Made by a program: the position numbers and the translations under genes
The notes under the pieces: model-generated
Database searches by the model: none
What the model saw: only the letters and a program-made list of their open reading frames with translations
Told to the model about the DNA's origin: nothing
NCBI GenBank assembly: GCA_030267565.1
Contig: BRXU01000002.1
Coordinates: 3,719,501-3,783,500, forward strand
Source of the DNA: Pleodorina starrii
Lineage: Eukaryota > Chlorophyta > Chlorophyceae > Chlamydomonadales > Volvocaceae
Direction of reading: 5' to 3'
DNA length: 64,000 nt
Shown: piece after piece, positions 45,960-58,564 of the stretch
Layout of the letters: each line of letters begins with the position of its first letter
How positions within the stretch are numbered: the first letter of the stretch is position 1

Positions 45960-48900
45960 TTAATACTCCTGTGCCGCAATCAGTGTCACCAGCGCCGTCC
46001 AGCCCGTAAAGGGGTGGCTGCTGATGCCCCGCCCGCTCTCGTCGTCGTACTGCTCGTACAAATAACCGTTGCGTCGGTAGTTGCCCACCAACGTCTTCAG
46101 CAGCCGCAGCCGCAGCTCGTCGTGCGCTGCCGCCGCGACGCGGGCCACCTCACCGTCGCCGCCGCTGCCGCCGGCGGCGGCATAGTACGACAACGCGCGC
46201 AGCACCAGGTAGTTCATGTTGATCCAGATTTGACCGCGCCAGTACGGCGGATCATCTGCCGTATTCCGCTTCTTGTACAGCGACGCGCTCGTGGCCAGCG
46301 AGCGCAAGCCGTAGGGGCTCCACAGCAGCGACGGGTCCTGCAGCAGCGCCAGCTGCTGCAACGTCAGGTCAGCGCCGCCGCTGCCGCTGCCGGCGTCGCC
46401 GCCATCGCCTCCGGCGGGTAGCAGCTTCATGATGAGGGGGAAGAGGGAGACGTAGCCGTACTGTGGCACGAACTGGGGCCGCGGCGGTGAGCCGGTGACG
46501 ACACGCTGGGTGACGGACTGCGGCTGGAGCTGCCCGTCGGGGCCCGGCACGGTGATCACCTGTATGTGTGTGTAGGGGTATGGGGGCGTGGGGGAGGAGG
46601 GCGGCGGCGGGCCGAGTGGACGCGAGGGGGGTAGAGGGCCAGGCGGAAAGAGTGATTGCAAGTGGATGGTGAAAGAGGGATGGGGAAGGTGGAAGAGTGG
46701 AATGCTTGCGAGGCTCGAGGGCGAAACCAGTGAAGATGGAGTGGATGCTGGCGGAGGAGGAGGAGGAGGAGGGCAGCGGGTGAGCCCGCAAAAGAGGGAC
46801 GGACACAGCCAGACGCCCACCCCTGCCCCTTCCTCCCTCCCTCCCCTCCGCTCCCTCCCTCCGCTCACCCGGGTCGCCAGCTGCACATCCTCCGTGTGTG
46901 TGCCCCAATCCGCGAAGCGCCCCGCCGCCTCGTCCAAGTGCAGCCGCCGCAGCGCCCCCAGGTCGGACAGCAAGGACGCGGCGGCGCGGTAGCGCTCCAC
47001 GACGGGGGGGGACAGGCCCAGAGAGGAGCCAATGTCGTACATGGCCTGTCGTACGGAACCAAATCACATCACGCGGCGGGGCCAGGCGGGGGCGGGGGCG
47101 ATCAAGCCGGGGATACGGTACCGTGGTAAAGGCGACAGCGCGCATGTCCAGGGCGAGGTGTCGTGAGACGACGCGGGCGGCCGTAGTGACATGGGGTGGA
47201 GGTCCCGACAGAGAGAGCGGGAAGCATGCGCGCGCGCGGCACCAGGGCGCAACCGCCCACCACCACCCACCACCCTCCGATCGTCGCACCGTCGCACCGC
47301 ACCGCATCGCACCTGTGACGCCAACGCCATCCAACAGCGCAGGTCCAGGTGTCGCTCCGAGTCATCTGGGTGGCTGGAGCGGGGGTAGTCGTCCAGGCCG
47401 CTGGTCAGGGTCTTGGGGTTCAGCTCGCCCACCGCGGAGGGGTCGCGGCCGTGCCACCTGGCAACGGAGGGAGGAGCGGCGCGGGATGGAGAGTTGGGGG
47501 ATGGGGGTTGGGGGGCCAGCGCACGGGTGCAAGAGCGAGTGTGAGTATGAGTATGAATGTGGGGCGTGGTTTGTGATTTTAACTTCTGAGTGGCGGGTCG
47601 GCACGGATAGGGGGGGCCGGCAGTCAAGCGACAGCACCCCCCCCGAGGGCCGGTGGGGCACCGCGCGCCAAACCAACGCCGCTACGCGCACACGCGCACC
47701 AGAACTGCAGCGGCCCTTGTCGGGCGCTCGGCGGCCATCCGTCGGTTGCGCGCTCAGGAAATGGCCAGTGGTGTGTTACGCCACGAGGATGGCTGTCGGG
47801 CAGCTAGACGGGGCCGTGCCCCTCGGCCCCTGTGAATGTGGCTGCAGCGGCTGCTGCTGTCCTGCTGCCCTGCCGCTGATGCTGCTTCGCGGCTCTCACC
47901 TGAAGCTGCTGGCCGCCGGCCCCGCCTGCGTCACGTTGAACCAGCTGTACCAGGCCTCCAGGCGCGGCCAGGCGCGGCGCAGGAAGGCCGACACGCGCGC
48001 CAGCTCCTCGCCGTCCGCCCCACGCGTGTCGGCCGTCGCTGCTGCGTCCGTATTGGGGACAGAGGCCGCAACACGGGTTCGGGACACAAGAGGTCAGCGG
48101 CTTCCTCGCCAGGGCCACGTAGCAACAGGCAGCAAGAAGAAGGCGCACCGCGGCGCGGGCGCGGTGCTTGCTTGCTCTCCTTTGCGTGCCCGTCGGGATC
48201 CTAACCCCGACAGCAAGGCAGGGGCAGGGGCAGGAGCAGGCGCAGCGGTAGGAGCAGGGGCAGAGGCAGGGGCAGGAGCAGAGGCAGGGCACTCCAAACC
48301 CTTCCTTTCCCTCTCTGCCAAGGGCCTCCACCCGCTGGCCCTCCCTCTCCAAGCCCTCCCCCCTTACTACCCGCACACAGCCGCTGCCGCCTCACCCGCC
48401 GCCGCCGCCACCAGCTGCGAGGCCATCTTTGCAATGGGCAGGAAGAGCGAGGGCGGGTTGGCGTGGCTGGGGTTCTGCACCACGAACTCGGCGGGCACCC
48501 GCGTGCGGGCCTCCTCACCCAGGATCTGCTCCCTGGCGGGGTGGGGGTGGGGGTGGTGGAGGGGTGGAGGGTCAGGGAGTGATATGCTCCCTGGCGGGGT
48601 GGTGGTGATGGTGGTGATGGTGGTGTGTGTGTGTGTGTGGAGCGGGTAGTGTGGCAGAGTGGTAGGGCAGGCAGGGTGTTAGGCAGGCGGGTGGGTGCTG
48701 GGTAGGTGGCTGCTTCAATGTCGCGGCCGCCCCTTTCCATGTGCTGGCAGTACACAAAGGGAGTGCACAAAGGGGGTTACGGGACCGGGTCACGGCGGCA
48801 TCGCGGGCGGCAGTGCAGCAGGCGCCCGCGGGCAGCAGGCGGCGGCGTAGCAGCCCGGGGGTTGGGCACGGCCGGGGAGCGGCAGCAGGGTCAGCGGGCG

Positions 48901-51900
48901 GCAACACGAGTGGTAGGGGACGGCAGTAGGTCTGGCTGGACGCCAACCACGGATGGCCAAACTCGAAAGGCTGCAGCAGCAACGTGGGCGTAGCATGAGG
49001 CAGCTGGGGGGTGTTGGGCCCTGGAAGGGGGCAGCATCTCGACCCACCCGCGCAGGAACCAGCCAGCCAGCCAACCAGCAGGCCACCTGCTCTTCTCCCC
49101 CGACCCCTCTTAACACACACACACACACACACCTGGGGATCCAGCCCTGTGCGTTCATGAGGTCCAGCCAGTGCGCGATCACGTCGCGGCTCAGCTGAGG
49201 ATCCCACTTCTGCGGAGAGGAGGGGAGTGGAACGGATCGCGGACACACAGGGCGAGAGTGGCGGCGGCGGAGGTGGCGGCGGCGCATGTCATGCCCAGCG
49301 TGACGGTCGTGCAGCGCGCGTTTCCCCGGCGGCCGCAGCCGCAGCCTCCGCTGGCTGCAGCAACACCCCCAACCCATCCCCACACACACACCTCCCCACC
49401 CACCCACCAACGCAGGCAAGCAGGCAGGCAGGCACGGATCCTCCCGCTCCTCCCAGATCACAAGTTCCCATCTACTCCCCCGTTCCCCCAGTCTCCGTCC
49501 CGTCGAGGCGGTCTCCTACTTCCCGAGCACCCACCACGCACGAAGCCATGCAACCATCGAACGGCACGCGCGCACGCTCCTCAAGCCACCCCGCCCCCGC
49601 ACGCAAACATCTCACCCACCCCCTACGTCCCTCCGCTGCGGTATAGTTTTTCTTAACACCCCCCCACACACACATACACACGCACATACACACTCCCCCC
49701 CGCCCACCTGCACCAGCAGCTGGTGGAAGCCCTCATCCCACAGGAAGCCGCGCGGGAAGAAGCTGCGGCTGGGCACCGCCGTGAACAGCGGCGCGGGCCA
49801 GTAGGGCTGCGGCTCGCTATCGGGACCTCCGGTGCGGACCTGTCCATACCATACCCCCCCCCCCGGACACACGTGGTATGGCCCCGCGGAGGCCCCCGGG
49901 CACCGCAGCGAAAAGGGGGGCGGGGGGGACAAGGCAATGACCAACCAGATGCGATGGCCTTCATTCATGGGCAAGGAAGGGGAGCTGCCAACGGACGGGA
50001 CGGGAGCCAAGCGCTCCCAGCTCCAGCTCGGGCTCCGAGGGGGAGAGGGTCAGGGGGGGTGATATGCGCCTTGATATAAAGATGAGTCACTGCGGACGTT
50101 GTTGAGAAAGCTGCCGCGGCCGCTGAACCTCGGGAAACTGCAGCGGGTTCGGGCGCTGCGCCAGGCACCCAGCCGGCGCAACCTAGCGGCTAGCGGCCCC
50201 CTCCTTCCCACACACAGGGCAAGTGCCCTGTCCTGTGCGGCGATTGCTCACCTCGTCGCCGCCGCCCCCCAGGTCCGACCCGACCCAGCACGGCCTCAGT
50301 CCAATCCGGCCGAATGGGATCCTATCCGACCCGGCCCAGGTCTCAATCCCGACCCGACCCACCAGCGAGCTGCCGTAAAAGTAGCCCACACTGCCCAGCA
50401 GGTTGGACAGCGCCGCACGGGACACCTCCAGAGTTCCCTCGGGCAGGGAGGAGGAGGAGGAGGAGGAGGCACCCGCATCCGAGGCCCCGGGCTGCCGCTG
50501 CCGCCGCATGCCCGCACCGAAGATGCGCTCGAACCTGGCACGGAGGGCGGCGGGTGGCGGGCGAGACACGGAGAGCAGGGGCTTTTTGGCGGCCACAGTG
50601 CTGCTCTCCACGCGTGTGGCAGGCAGTACCGTAAGGCCGTTGCGGACAGGCCGCGCTACTCACGCGCTCCTCACGCGCTGGCGCCGATGTCAGCAGTGCA
50701 CGCCGCTAGGGGGGGCCTACCCCATCTGCCGTCTCCTTCTCCGCTGCGAAATTCTCTTTATATCCCATCTGCGCCATTTCATCGAGGTGCGCGCCTCTCC
50801 CCGAGGGCGGAAACAGGGCGTGTCGCATGGGCACCCACGGCTGGAGACAGCGCGCGCAAGCGGAACTGCGCGGCCCCGCCGCCCCAGCCACATCGCTCCT
50901 GGGCACGCCCCCTCGGCCCCCTCGGCCCCCTCGCCGCTGCCACTTGTGCGGCGTCCTGGTCCCTCAGCTTTTACCGGTACCTTGTCCCTGAAGGAGGCCG
51001 CCACGCGGCGCACTCACCTTTCGTCAAAGTCCGCCTGCTTGGCCGCGAGGGCCTCGTCGAGCCCCGGCCCCAGCAGCGAGCCCAGCCGCTCGCCCCAGCC
51101 GCCGGACTCGACTGGATCAGAGAGGACGGTGGGCGAGCGCGATGCGCGGTGAGATATCGAGGGTTTGAGTTTGGTTGGAGGGAGCGAGCGCAACCGAGGG
51201 CAAGCCGGGGCCGTAGCGAAGCCGAGAGGCGCCAAAGCCAGCAAACTACCAAGGGAAGAGACGCCACCGCCCCGCCCTGGCGACCCCCAGACCTGAATAG
51301 GCATCCCTGGCTCCCCCCACACACACGCACACATAGCAAGCAAGCACGCTTTGGCATTGGCGCACTTCACTTCACTTCACTTCCGGCAAAGTGAGGGCCC
51401 CCATTGAAAGCGAGACCAGGGGGGCCGCACCCGCAGCGACAGCCACAGCCCCAGGACGGGCACAGAGACATCTTGGCCGGTCGGACGTCTCCCTGGGAGG
51501 CGACAGTCCTGCAGGGGGGCTTGGAGAGGGGCCCCCACCCGGACCTTGCGGGCATCTTGCTGGCCGCTCAGCACCCCGTTACGCGCCCACCCACCCACCC
51601 AGCCACCCACCCAGCCAACCCCCCCACCGTCACCCACCTGCGCCGCTGCTGGTGAAGGCGAAGTCCACTGCGGACGGCAGCACGCAGGTCACCTGGAACA
51701 AGGCCAGGTCGGCGGAGGTGGTGGCGCCGTTTGGCAGGTACAGCCGGAAGCGGTTGCTGCTGGGCTGCCTGCGGAGGGACGGAGGGCGGCGGGAGGTGGG
51801 CGGCGGGAGATGGGGGGGGGGGGAAGCGGAGGCAGAGGCGCGTGGCAGGGCGGGCGGCAGGGGGAGGGGGTGCTGGGTGGGCGGCTGGCTGCATCGAGGA

Positions 51901-54592
51901 GCGAGGCGTGGCGAGAAGGCCGAGATGGCGCAGCACATGTGTCCGGGCCAACGGGCGCTGAATGAGGGTGGGGGGAGGGGCTTGCCGTATGCCAAGCCTC
52001 CTTCGCCGGGGAAGGCGTCCTCACCCCCCACCCCCACCCCGCCCCGGCGCCCTCACCTCTCCAGCCGCTCCCACATGGTCGACAGCATCAGCTCCTTGAC
52101 CTTGAGCAGGTAGCCCTTGTCCTCCATGCCCATACCCAGGTAGTCCACCCGGCAGCCGCGACTGCGGGAGCTGGAGACAGAGGCTGCGGCGGAGCGGAGC
52201 GGAGCGGAGAGGAACCCCGGAGGGCGCGTGGGGGGTAAGCCAAGCCGATCCGCCGATCCGGGCCGAAACCGGCAGGAGGCAGTTCAGTTGGGGGGGAGGG
52301 GGAGGAGCGCGGGCGGGGCAAACGTTGTTGGTTATGTGTTGGTGCGGGTGCCGGGCAGTGCGACGAGGATGAGGGGAGGGGTTACCCGCCCGGCTCGGGG
52401 CGTGCGCACGGCGGCGGCGGCAGCCAGCCATTCATTCGCCGCAATCGTTCCCACGCCTGTGCGACCCCAGGCGCCGTGGCCCTCTCTGTACCTGGCCCAG
52501 CACAGAGGGGGCTGGGACTGGGGGCTGGGACCGGGGCCTGGGGGCTGGGACCGGGGGCTGTGTCTGGGCCCCGCGGCGGCGCGTGTCTCACCGCTGGTGG
52601 TCTCCAGTGCGTGCAGCGCCCACCTGCCGCCGCCCCTCCCCGCCAGTGCGCTGCTGGCACCAGACACCAGGGTGGCGGGGCCGCTGCGCAGATCAGCCAC
52701 CTCGCCATCGGGCAGCACCTGCGGGGGCGCGGGGCACAGAAGGGGGCGGCAGACGAAAGGGGCGGGGAGAGGGGAGGGGAGGGTATGACTGGTAGCTAGG
52801 GGAAGGGAGGGGACGCAGATGTGGCAGGCGGGCACGGCGCGGGGACTCCGCCAGAACCCAGAGGCCCTGGTCAGAGCGGGCTGCAAAGAAGCGCACACGC
52901 GCGCGCCGGGAAGGGAAGGGAAGAGAGGACGAATGTCGGAATGGATCACATCATGCGGCTTTGCACGATGTACGCGGGACGCGTGCATGCGTCTGAAGCC
53001 GGGCAGCAACGCGCGCGCCCGAGAGAACGTCGTGCCGGCGGCCCGGTCCGACGGCCTCCGCGCGCCCTTGCGCCGAACAGACCTGAACACCTGACCCGAT
53101 CACTCTACGGCCCTGCACACAGCCGCAGGGGTGGCCGCGCCCGGCATGGTGCGGGACCCGCCCACCCCGTGCGGCTGTCCACACCCAAGGCGCCGAGCTG
53201 CCGCCGCCCTCCCCTCCCCTCCCGTCCCCTCCAGAGGACGCCAGGCGGCATCCGGTCCTCTTCCCGCGCCCCCCCCCCCCACGCCCGCCCCGCCTGGCCA
53301 CGACCCCACGACCCCACACGCACGACACGACCCGACCCTACCCTGCCGTTACCTGCCAGGGCTGCCGCGGTGCGTCCTCATCCCCCAGGTACATCACCAC
53401 GCTGATGCGCCGCCGCCGGGAGGGTATACCGGGCACACGCGCCAGCTGCAGCCGCACGGACCAGTCGCCACCCGGCCCGGACTCGGGGCCGAAGGACTTC
53501 AACTGCGGGGTATTGGCGCAGACACCGCAGCGGAGAGACGGAGACGACGTGCGGGGTTCGGGCGGGTGGGGGCCAAGGGTGGCGGGTGGGCGACAGGTAG
53601 GTAGGGTTGCACGGCGCAGAAGAGGGGCCGGGGGCCAGGCGGCGGGGGGTCGGGGCGCGATAGCGAGGGGCTGGGGCGGGGCTCATGCAGAACGGCAGGT
53701 CGGGGGACGACAGGCAGCCCTGCCTGTCGCCCTGCCAGGCACGACAGGGGCGACGGACAGCCGCGGCGTTGTGAGCTGCAGAAGCGGGGGACGGTCGGGC
53801 GCCCAGGGCGCGGGGTATGAGCGTATGACTGGCGCGCGGCCCGTCGCGGGCGGTGCAGCCATCTCTACCCGCCCTGCCGCCGGGTGCATGGTTTCGTCAC
53901 GCATGGGAAACGTAACGTTGCGCTGTACTGCGTTGCGCTGCCGCGATGTGGGTCGGCGGCGACACGCGCCGCTGGCTCACCATGGACAGCGTGATGTTGT
54001 ACTCCCCGTCCACGAGCTCCTGAGTGCCGTACGTGCGGCCGTCATGCCGTTTCCACCCGTACGTGGTCAGCCCATCCCCCTGCTTCGCCTCGTGCCGCGC
54101 GCGCATTTCGTTGAGGGTGTTGGGGTCGTCTGGGTCAAACCAGAGCAGGCCCGAGAGCAGGGCCTTCGGTGTTCTGCGCGCAGCAGGAGAACCGTACTCA
54201 CCATGACGCCCCCTCGCCTGCCCCGGCTGGTCAAACCACCTCGACACGTGCGTGCACATGGCAGAGTGAGGAACACTTGCCTGGTACGCATCCCGAAGTA
54301 TAGACCCGACCGATAGCTGCCCCACAACATCTGATCCTTGTAGGCCGCATCGAACTCCGCCAAATCTGTGAGCTTCGGTGCTTTCAACGGCGACAGCACG
54401 GGCGGCCTGAAGTGCTGGCGTCCTCTGTACGCGAAGTATGCGGCCGCGAGGGCGACTAAACCCGCTGTCACCAGCGTCGTAACAGAGAATCCGCTTTTGC
54501 CTGCAGGCAAAAGCGTTAATCCTAGGGCTTTGATGGAAAGCAAATATTTGTACCAGCTTACTTTTCGATTTCGTGCCCTTGCTTGACGCCAT
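45960..54592 (-). CDS. mannosyl-oligosaccharide glucosidase (processing alpha-glucosidase I, GH63)
   Basis: Sixteen exons: 54592-54562, 54500-54281, 54173-53981, 53502-53353, 52718-52592, 52161-52057, 51768-51638, 51111-51018, 50534-50363, 49839-49708, 49209-49133, 48532-48396, 48038-47900, 47457-47313, 47045-46869, 46559-45960. About 877 residues, as in plants and animals. It is a type II ER membrane protein: basic [12 protein letters not shown], then a span ([19 protein letters not shown]). It removes the outermost glucose from the N-glycan precursor. Family marks: [64 protein letters not shown] (acid region), [37 protein letters not shown] and [10 protein letters not shown] (base region). 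Intron 2 uses a GC donor (aggcaagt). The exon 5/exon 6 join is out of phase by one base, so a small exon or another donor is missing there. Confidence 0.92.
49627..49665 (+). repeat. intronic repeat family A, antisense to host gene
   Basis: Plus-oriented copy: ccctccgctgcggtatagtt then tttcttaacacccc. It lies in glucosidase I intron 49210-49707, next to that gene's donor. Confidence 0.7.
50728..50766 (+). repeat. intronic repeat family A, antisense to host gene
   Basis: Plus-oriented copy: ccgtctccttctccgctgcg then aaattctctttatatccc, in glucosidase I intron 50535-51017. It is nearly identical to the copy at 24161. Confidence 0.75.
53505..53547 (-). repeat. intronic repeat family A
   Basis: Minus-oriented copy in glucosidase I intron 53503-53980. 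The minus strand reads tctccgctgcggtgtctgcg then ccaataccccgcag, so the acceptor CAG is reached immediately after the element's ACCCC end. Confidence 0.75.
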
Positions 54593-56761
54593 TCCTGCTT
54601 GAAGCAGTCAAATCTGCTACGAGCAATTACAGCGCGGATAATTCGATTGTAGACATTTGAGCAGTAGTAATCGTCTTGCACACGGGGCAACAGGTATCAG
54701 CACAGATCAATGAAACTGGCAACCAGCCAACCGTTGCAACAGCTTGAATACATTCAAGGGCCAGGCAAGCCAACACGATGAGCGTCGAAGTTTGACGTGT
54801 TACGGTTACATCACTACTGCGCATGAGCGTATGTTTGAGTGAAGCGTCGTAGGCTCGTAGGTCCACATCCATACGCGTCGTCATTGCTGCCGCTCGCCTG
54901 CAGCACTGCACACGACAGACACGACGCAGCTACGGATCGCAATCCATGCAAATGAGTACATGAAATTCACAACTGCAAGGCTAAATTGTCGCGAAGCTCG
55001 CACCCCTTGTTTGACCTGAGACCCCTTGCGACCCAAGGGTCACAGGACAAGATTTGAGGACATTGTCCATCACTTCAATATTTGAGCTTTACAGGAACGA
55101 GGCTTGGTCGATGACTTATCCCTACTGTGGCTCCAGGAGATTTTGCCAGATTTTGCTGAAGCAACAATTTGGCCTTCCGCCGCGACAATGTCAGATCCTT
55201 TGGACCCACTGTTCGTCGCATCCGCCTGTTTCATCATTGTTGTTGTTGCTGCTGTGGGCTCCAGGCCCTCCTGAGGGCCGCTGGGAGTTTGGAGCCAGCG
55301 GGCCGTGTATTGCTGCGGACACGATCAGGAAAGCACAACCAGGCAAGACCGCACGAGCCATCCAAAGAGTGTGCCTGTTATGTGTGGGGCATTTACAGCT
55401 GGGCCGGGAAGGGAAGGGATTGGCGCCTGAGCGGTGTGCAGCGTCTTGATGAACATGTTGGGGTAGGCAAGCTGGTGCCTGGTGGACCTAATCTGCCTGC
55501 TTAGGCAGCTTTGATCGACGCGAGTCAAGTTGGGGTCTTGCCCTAGCACAAACGGAATGGCATTCAAGGACCTCGTGAGCCTGCAGGCTGGCATCCCCCA
55601 GCGTTAGCTTCCCGTGCGGTGGCGGTCGGTTGCCAGCTGGCGATTCGTGGGGGCCTTGCAATCAGCTCTCCTTTACTTGGTTTCTCCGAGCGTTCAGGCC
55701 TTGCACTGCTAGCTGCTGGGTTTGGGCTTCGCTGCATGAATGGTAAGTACCATACACACGGGCAGCCCTTTGGCGCCCACTGCAATAGTTCCCAATCTTA
55801 CCACCATTAGAACATTCGGCACCCCGCCCATGGATGGTCACCTCCGGTAAGCCGGGCGCTTGCGTAGCACAGAACAGGCAGGCCGGAACGAAGGGCCCCT
55901 GACACGGGACCACCCGGGCGAATAGAGGGGGCCGAGAGGGCGACCTCAGCGGCCGTGTACAGCATCACCGTGCTGAAATTGAAAGCCGCCTGTCCGTACG
56001 TACACAATGTGATGCGCGAAGGTCCAGATTCCGCTCGAGGGTACTGCACTTATCTACCGTCCATAGGCCACCCGGCTGTTAGGGGCACCCCCGCACGTGT
56101 GCCCGGAAGTTGTAGCCTAAAGGCTGGATACGGTGGGAGGAAGCGTGCACCTAGGCCATCCGGGAACCGGGCCGGGTACCGTCGTAAAAGTGACTACAGT
56201 GGGCTTCACGAATCCCGACAGGCCATTCGGACGGCAGATTCAGCTGCCCGTGCAGTGGCGAAAGTGGCGAAGATGCCGTCCAGGGCGTAGGAAAGCGCAA
56301 CCAGGCCAGCTTGCACGAGCCATCCAGACAAGAAGGAAAGGGAAGGAACGAACTCGGGGAGCACAGAACCCCGTTGTCGTGTAGATGTTACAGGAAGTGG
56401 GTTTCCATATGCCGCCTTCCCAAGGATTTATAGCCATTTATCTACGGGTCTGTGCCGCTCGGCGTTTTCCTTGTCGATGCAGCGCGCTGCCAGGTAGCGC
56501 GCTGCCTCTTATGAGCCCATTAACGTTACCGATTCATTGCTCTTCACCCCCCTAAGTATGCTATCACACGTACTTCCGGCCCAAAACATACGCTGCATAT
56601 TTTGATGCGTCTGTTACACGAGGTGCCAGTTGTTCCCTTCCCATGCTCAATACCGGAAGCAGCCTTCCTTGCTTGGGAAGCGTCGGTCGGAAGAAAATGA
56701 GCATTCATAAAACAGACATGCCTTTTATAACGGTGTCAGAATGTTTCATCCAGTAAGAGAC

Positions 56762-56804
56762 GCGCTTGCGGTATTATTCGGATGCGCTTGCGGTATTATT
56801 CGGA
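56762..56804 (+). repeat. 22-bp direct tandem duplication
   Basis: The unit gcgcttgcggtattattcgg plus two bases occurs twice, head to tail and without mismatch, in intergenic DNA. Confidence 0.9.
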
Positions 56805-57280
56805 GATGATATCTGAGATACAGATGCTCACAGGCCTTCTATCCGGTCTTTGTACAAGCTAAGGGTCGCTGTACAGTACAGGAGCATTTGATGGCGCCGG
56901 GATTCTCGTATGTTGGGGGGAGTTTGCTGCTGATGACGCACGCGCGCCGCCGATACCCGCAGGCACTAAGTCCTGCACCGCTATAAGGCGGTGGCGCGTA
57001 TCATGTATATATAGTATATTCACGACAAATGTGCATTCTAGCGTACCACTGATTTTGTAACGGCGAGCCTGTAGATGTTATTGGTAGTGTACCGGCCTAT
57101 TCCGCTGGTCATTGGGCTCGAACACTGTAAATACTGTATCTTCAGCACATTCTTTCATACGTGTGCCTCACCTTGCGGAGAGAATGCTAGACTTTGAGTC
57201 GGCTGTTCGTCTCTGGTTCCGGATTCGTACGAACTATTTTGAGTTGTAAGCGCAACAACATAAGCCCGGTACTCCCGCAG

Positions 57281-57288
57281 TATATAAT
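57281..57288 (+). promoter_or_regulatory. TATA-like box
   Basis: TATATAAT about 300 bp upstream of the ATG of the small membrane protein gene. It would fit a transcript with a long 5' UTR, typical of strongly expressed algal genes. Position and sequence only. Confidence 0.3.
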
Positions 57289-57587
57289 CAACCAAGTATT
57301 CTTGCAAGACCATAACAATAATTACAGAGACTTGACAATATTAACAAGACCTTCATTCATTTCCTTTGACCTGGTCAAATCAGCTCACTCAGGTGCGAAG
57401 CTTTCTATACAGCAGGCTACTGTACCATGAAATACTATCATTTGCCTGTTGGTTGTAAGATTGATTATCAGCGGCTTTTATCTGCCTCAGTGCAACCTGC
57501 CCCAGCCGACTGTCCATCCATGGACATCCTTCCCTCGTCACACGTCGTAACGTTTCACCCCACACTCCACCCTTTGACCAATGCAGA

Positions 57588-58564
57588 ATGGCCACTAACC
57601 AGATTGTCCTCGGTCTTACGGCCCTCGTCTTCTGCACATGGTGAGTTGTCTAAAATTGTTTTCGCCAGGAGGACGCAAAGCTTGTCCATACGCGAGCCGC
57701 TGAACCATGCTGTCTTGGCAATTGCAGGGCCGTCAGCCTTGCTGGCATTGCTTCCGTCCAGCAGGCCTGCGCCCCTGGGTGGGACACCGGGCTGGCTGGC
57801 ATCAACGGCTTCTCCGTTGGCCTGTCATGCATGAGCCTTTTCCGCTACTACTGGTAAGTGACACTCGGTCGGCAGGTTAGGACGAAATCCTGTCCCATTA
57901 CATCGAATCCAGTAACACGGAAATTCGATATCATCTTGTATCGGACCGTCAATGCCCTCAATCGGGGTGTAACTCATTTTCATATTGCAAATCCGTCTTC
58001 ATCCATTGATCGCGATGGCGTAATGCGGACCCTGTCGTCTGTTGTCACAGGTTCATCGTCATCATCGAGCTCTGCCTGATCGTCGGCCTCGGCGCGTCCC
58101 TCGCCACCACCGCCTTCGCCAAGACCCGCTTCTCCTGGCTGGGCCTGTTCGCTGTTGTAAGTACTCACGACTCTGCCTCCTTGTGGGATCATACCTGTCT
58201 TAGGGTTGTCGGCCCAACAAAGAAAGTTTGTGCATTGCACCTAATTTATGCCCATACGAGATGACTCGTTCCATAACTTCACGCATCACGCCATCAGGCC
58301 CTTCATCTCCAACCTAAATGTGTTCCCCCTCGTCCCCGTCTCCTGCCACAGGCCACCCTTCTCTACATCCAGATGACCGACACCTTCCTGACCATGCAGT
58401 CGGTCTCTGACGACATGGACGGCTCCATCAAGCACCGCGTGCGCACCCTGGTTGCCGGCGGCATCATGACCGCGACCGTCAACTGCATGCTCATCATTGC
58501 CCTGGGCACCAACCCCGTCGCTGAGGAGCCCGCTGCTGAGTCCAAGGCCGCGACTTGCTGCTGA
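57588..58564 (+). CDS. small four-helix membrane protein, unknown function
   Basis: Four exons, 57588-57640, 57728-57853, 58051-58156 and 58352-58564, join in frame, giving 165 residues. Four hydrophobic segments are visible: IVLGLTALVFCTWAVSLAGI, INGFSVGLSCMSLFRYYWF, running into IVIIELCLIVGLGASLATTA, and LVAGGIMTATVNCMLIIALG. Between them lie the hydrophilic loops AKTRFSW and QSVSDDMDGSIKHRVR, and the tail is short and acidic, ending KAATCC (two terminal cysteines). I do not recognise the family; the size and topology recall small tetraspan proteins such as MARVEL-type. Codons are strongly biased to C-ending forms (GCC, ATC, CTC, AAG), more than in most neighbours, which suggests high expression. 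Confidence 0.82.

Larger units (their letters stand above)
54593..57587. other. 3.0 kb intergenic region with lower GC
   Basis: It lies between the divergent glucosidase I and small membrane protein genes. No exon-like frame was recognised. It holds a duplicated segment of about 45 bp (about 55325-55370 and 56287-56335: aggaaagc-caaccaggc-ag then cacgagccatcca), a 22-bp tandem duplication, a palindrome-rich patch (gcgcgctgcc twice, about 56480-56506) and AT-rich TATA-like patches near 57003 and 57281. Confidence 0.5.
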
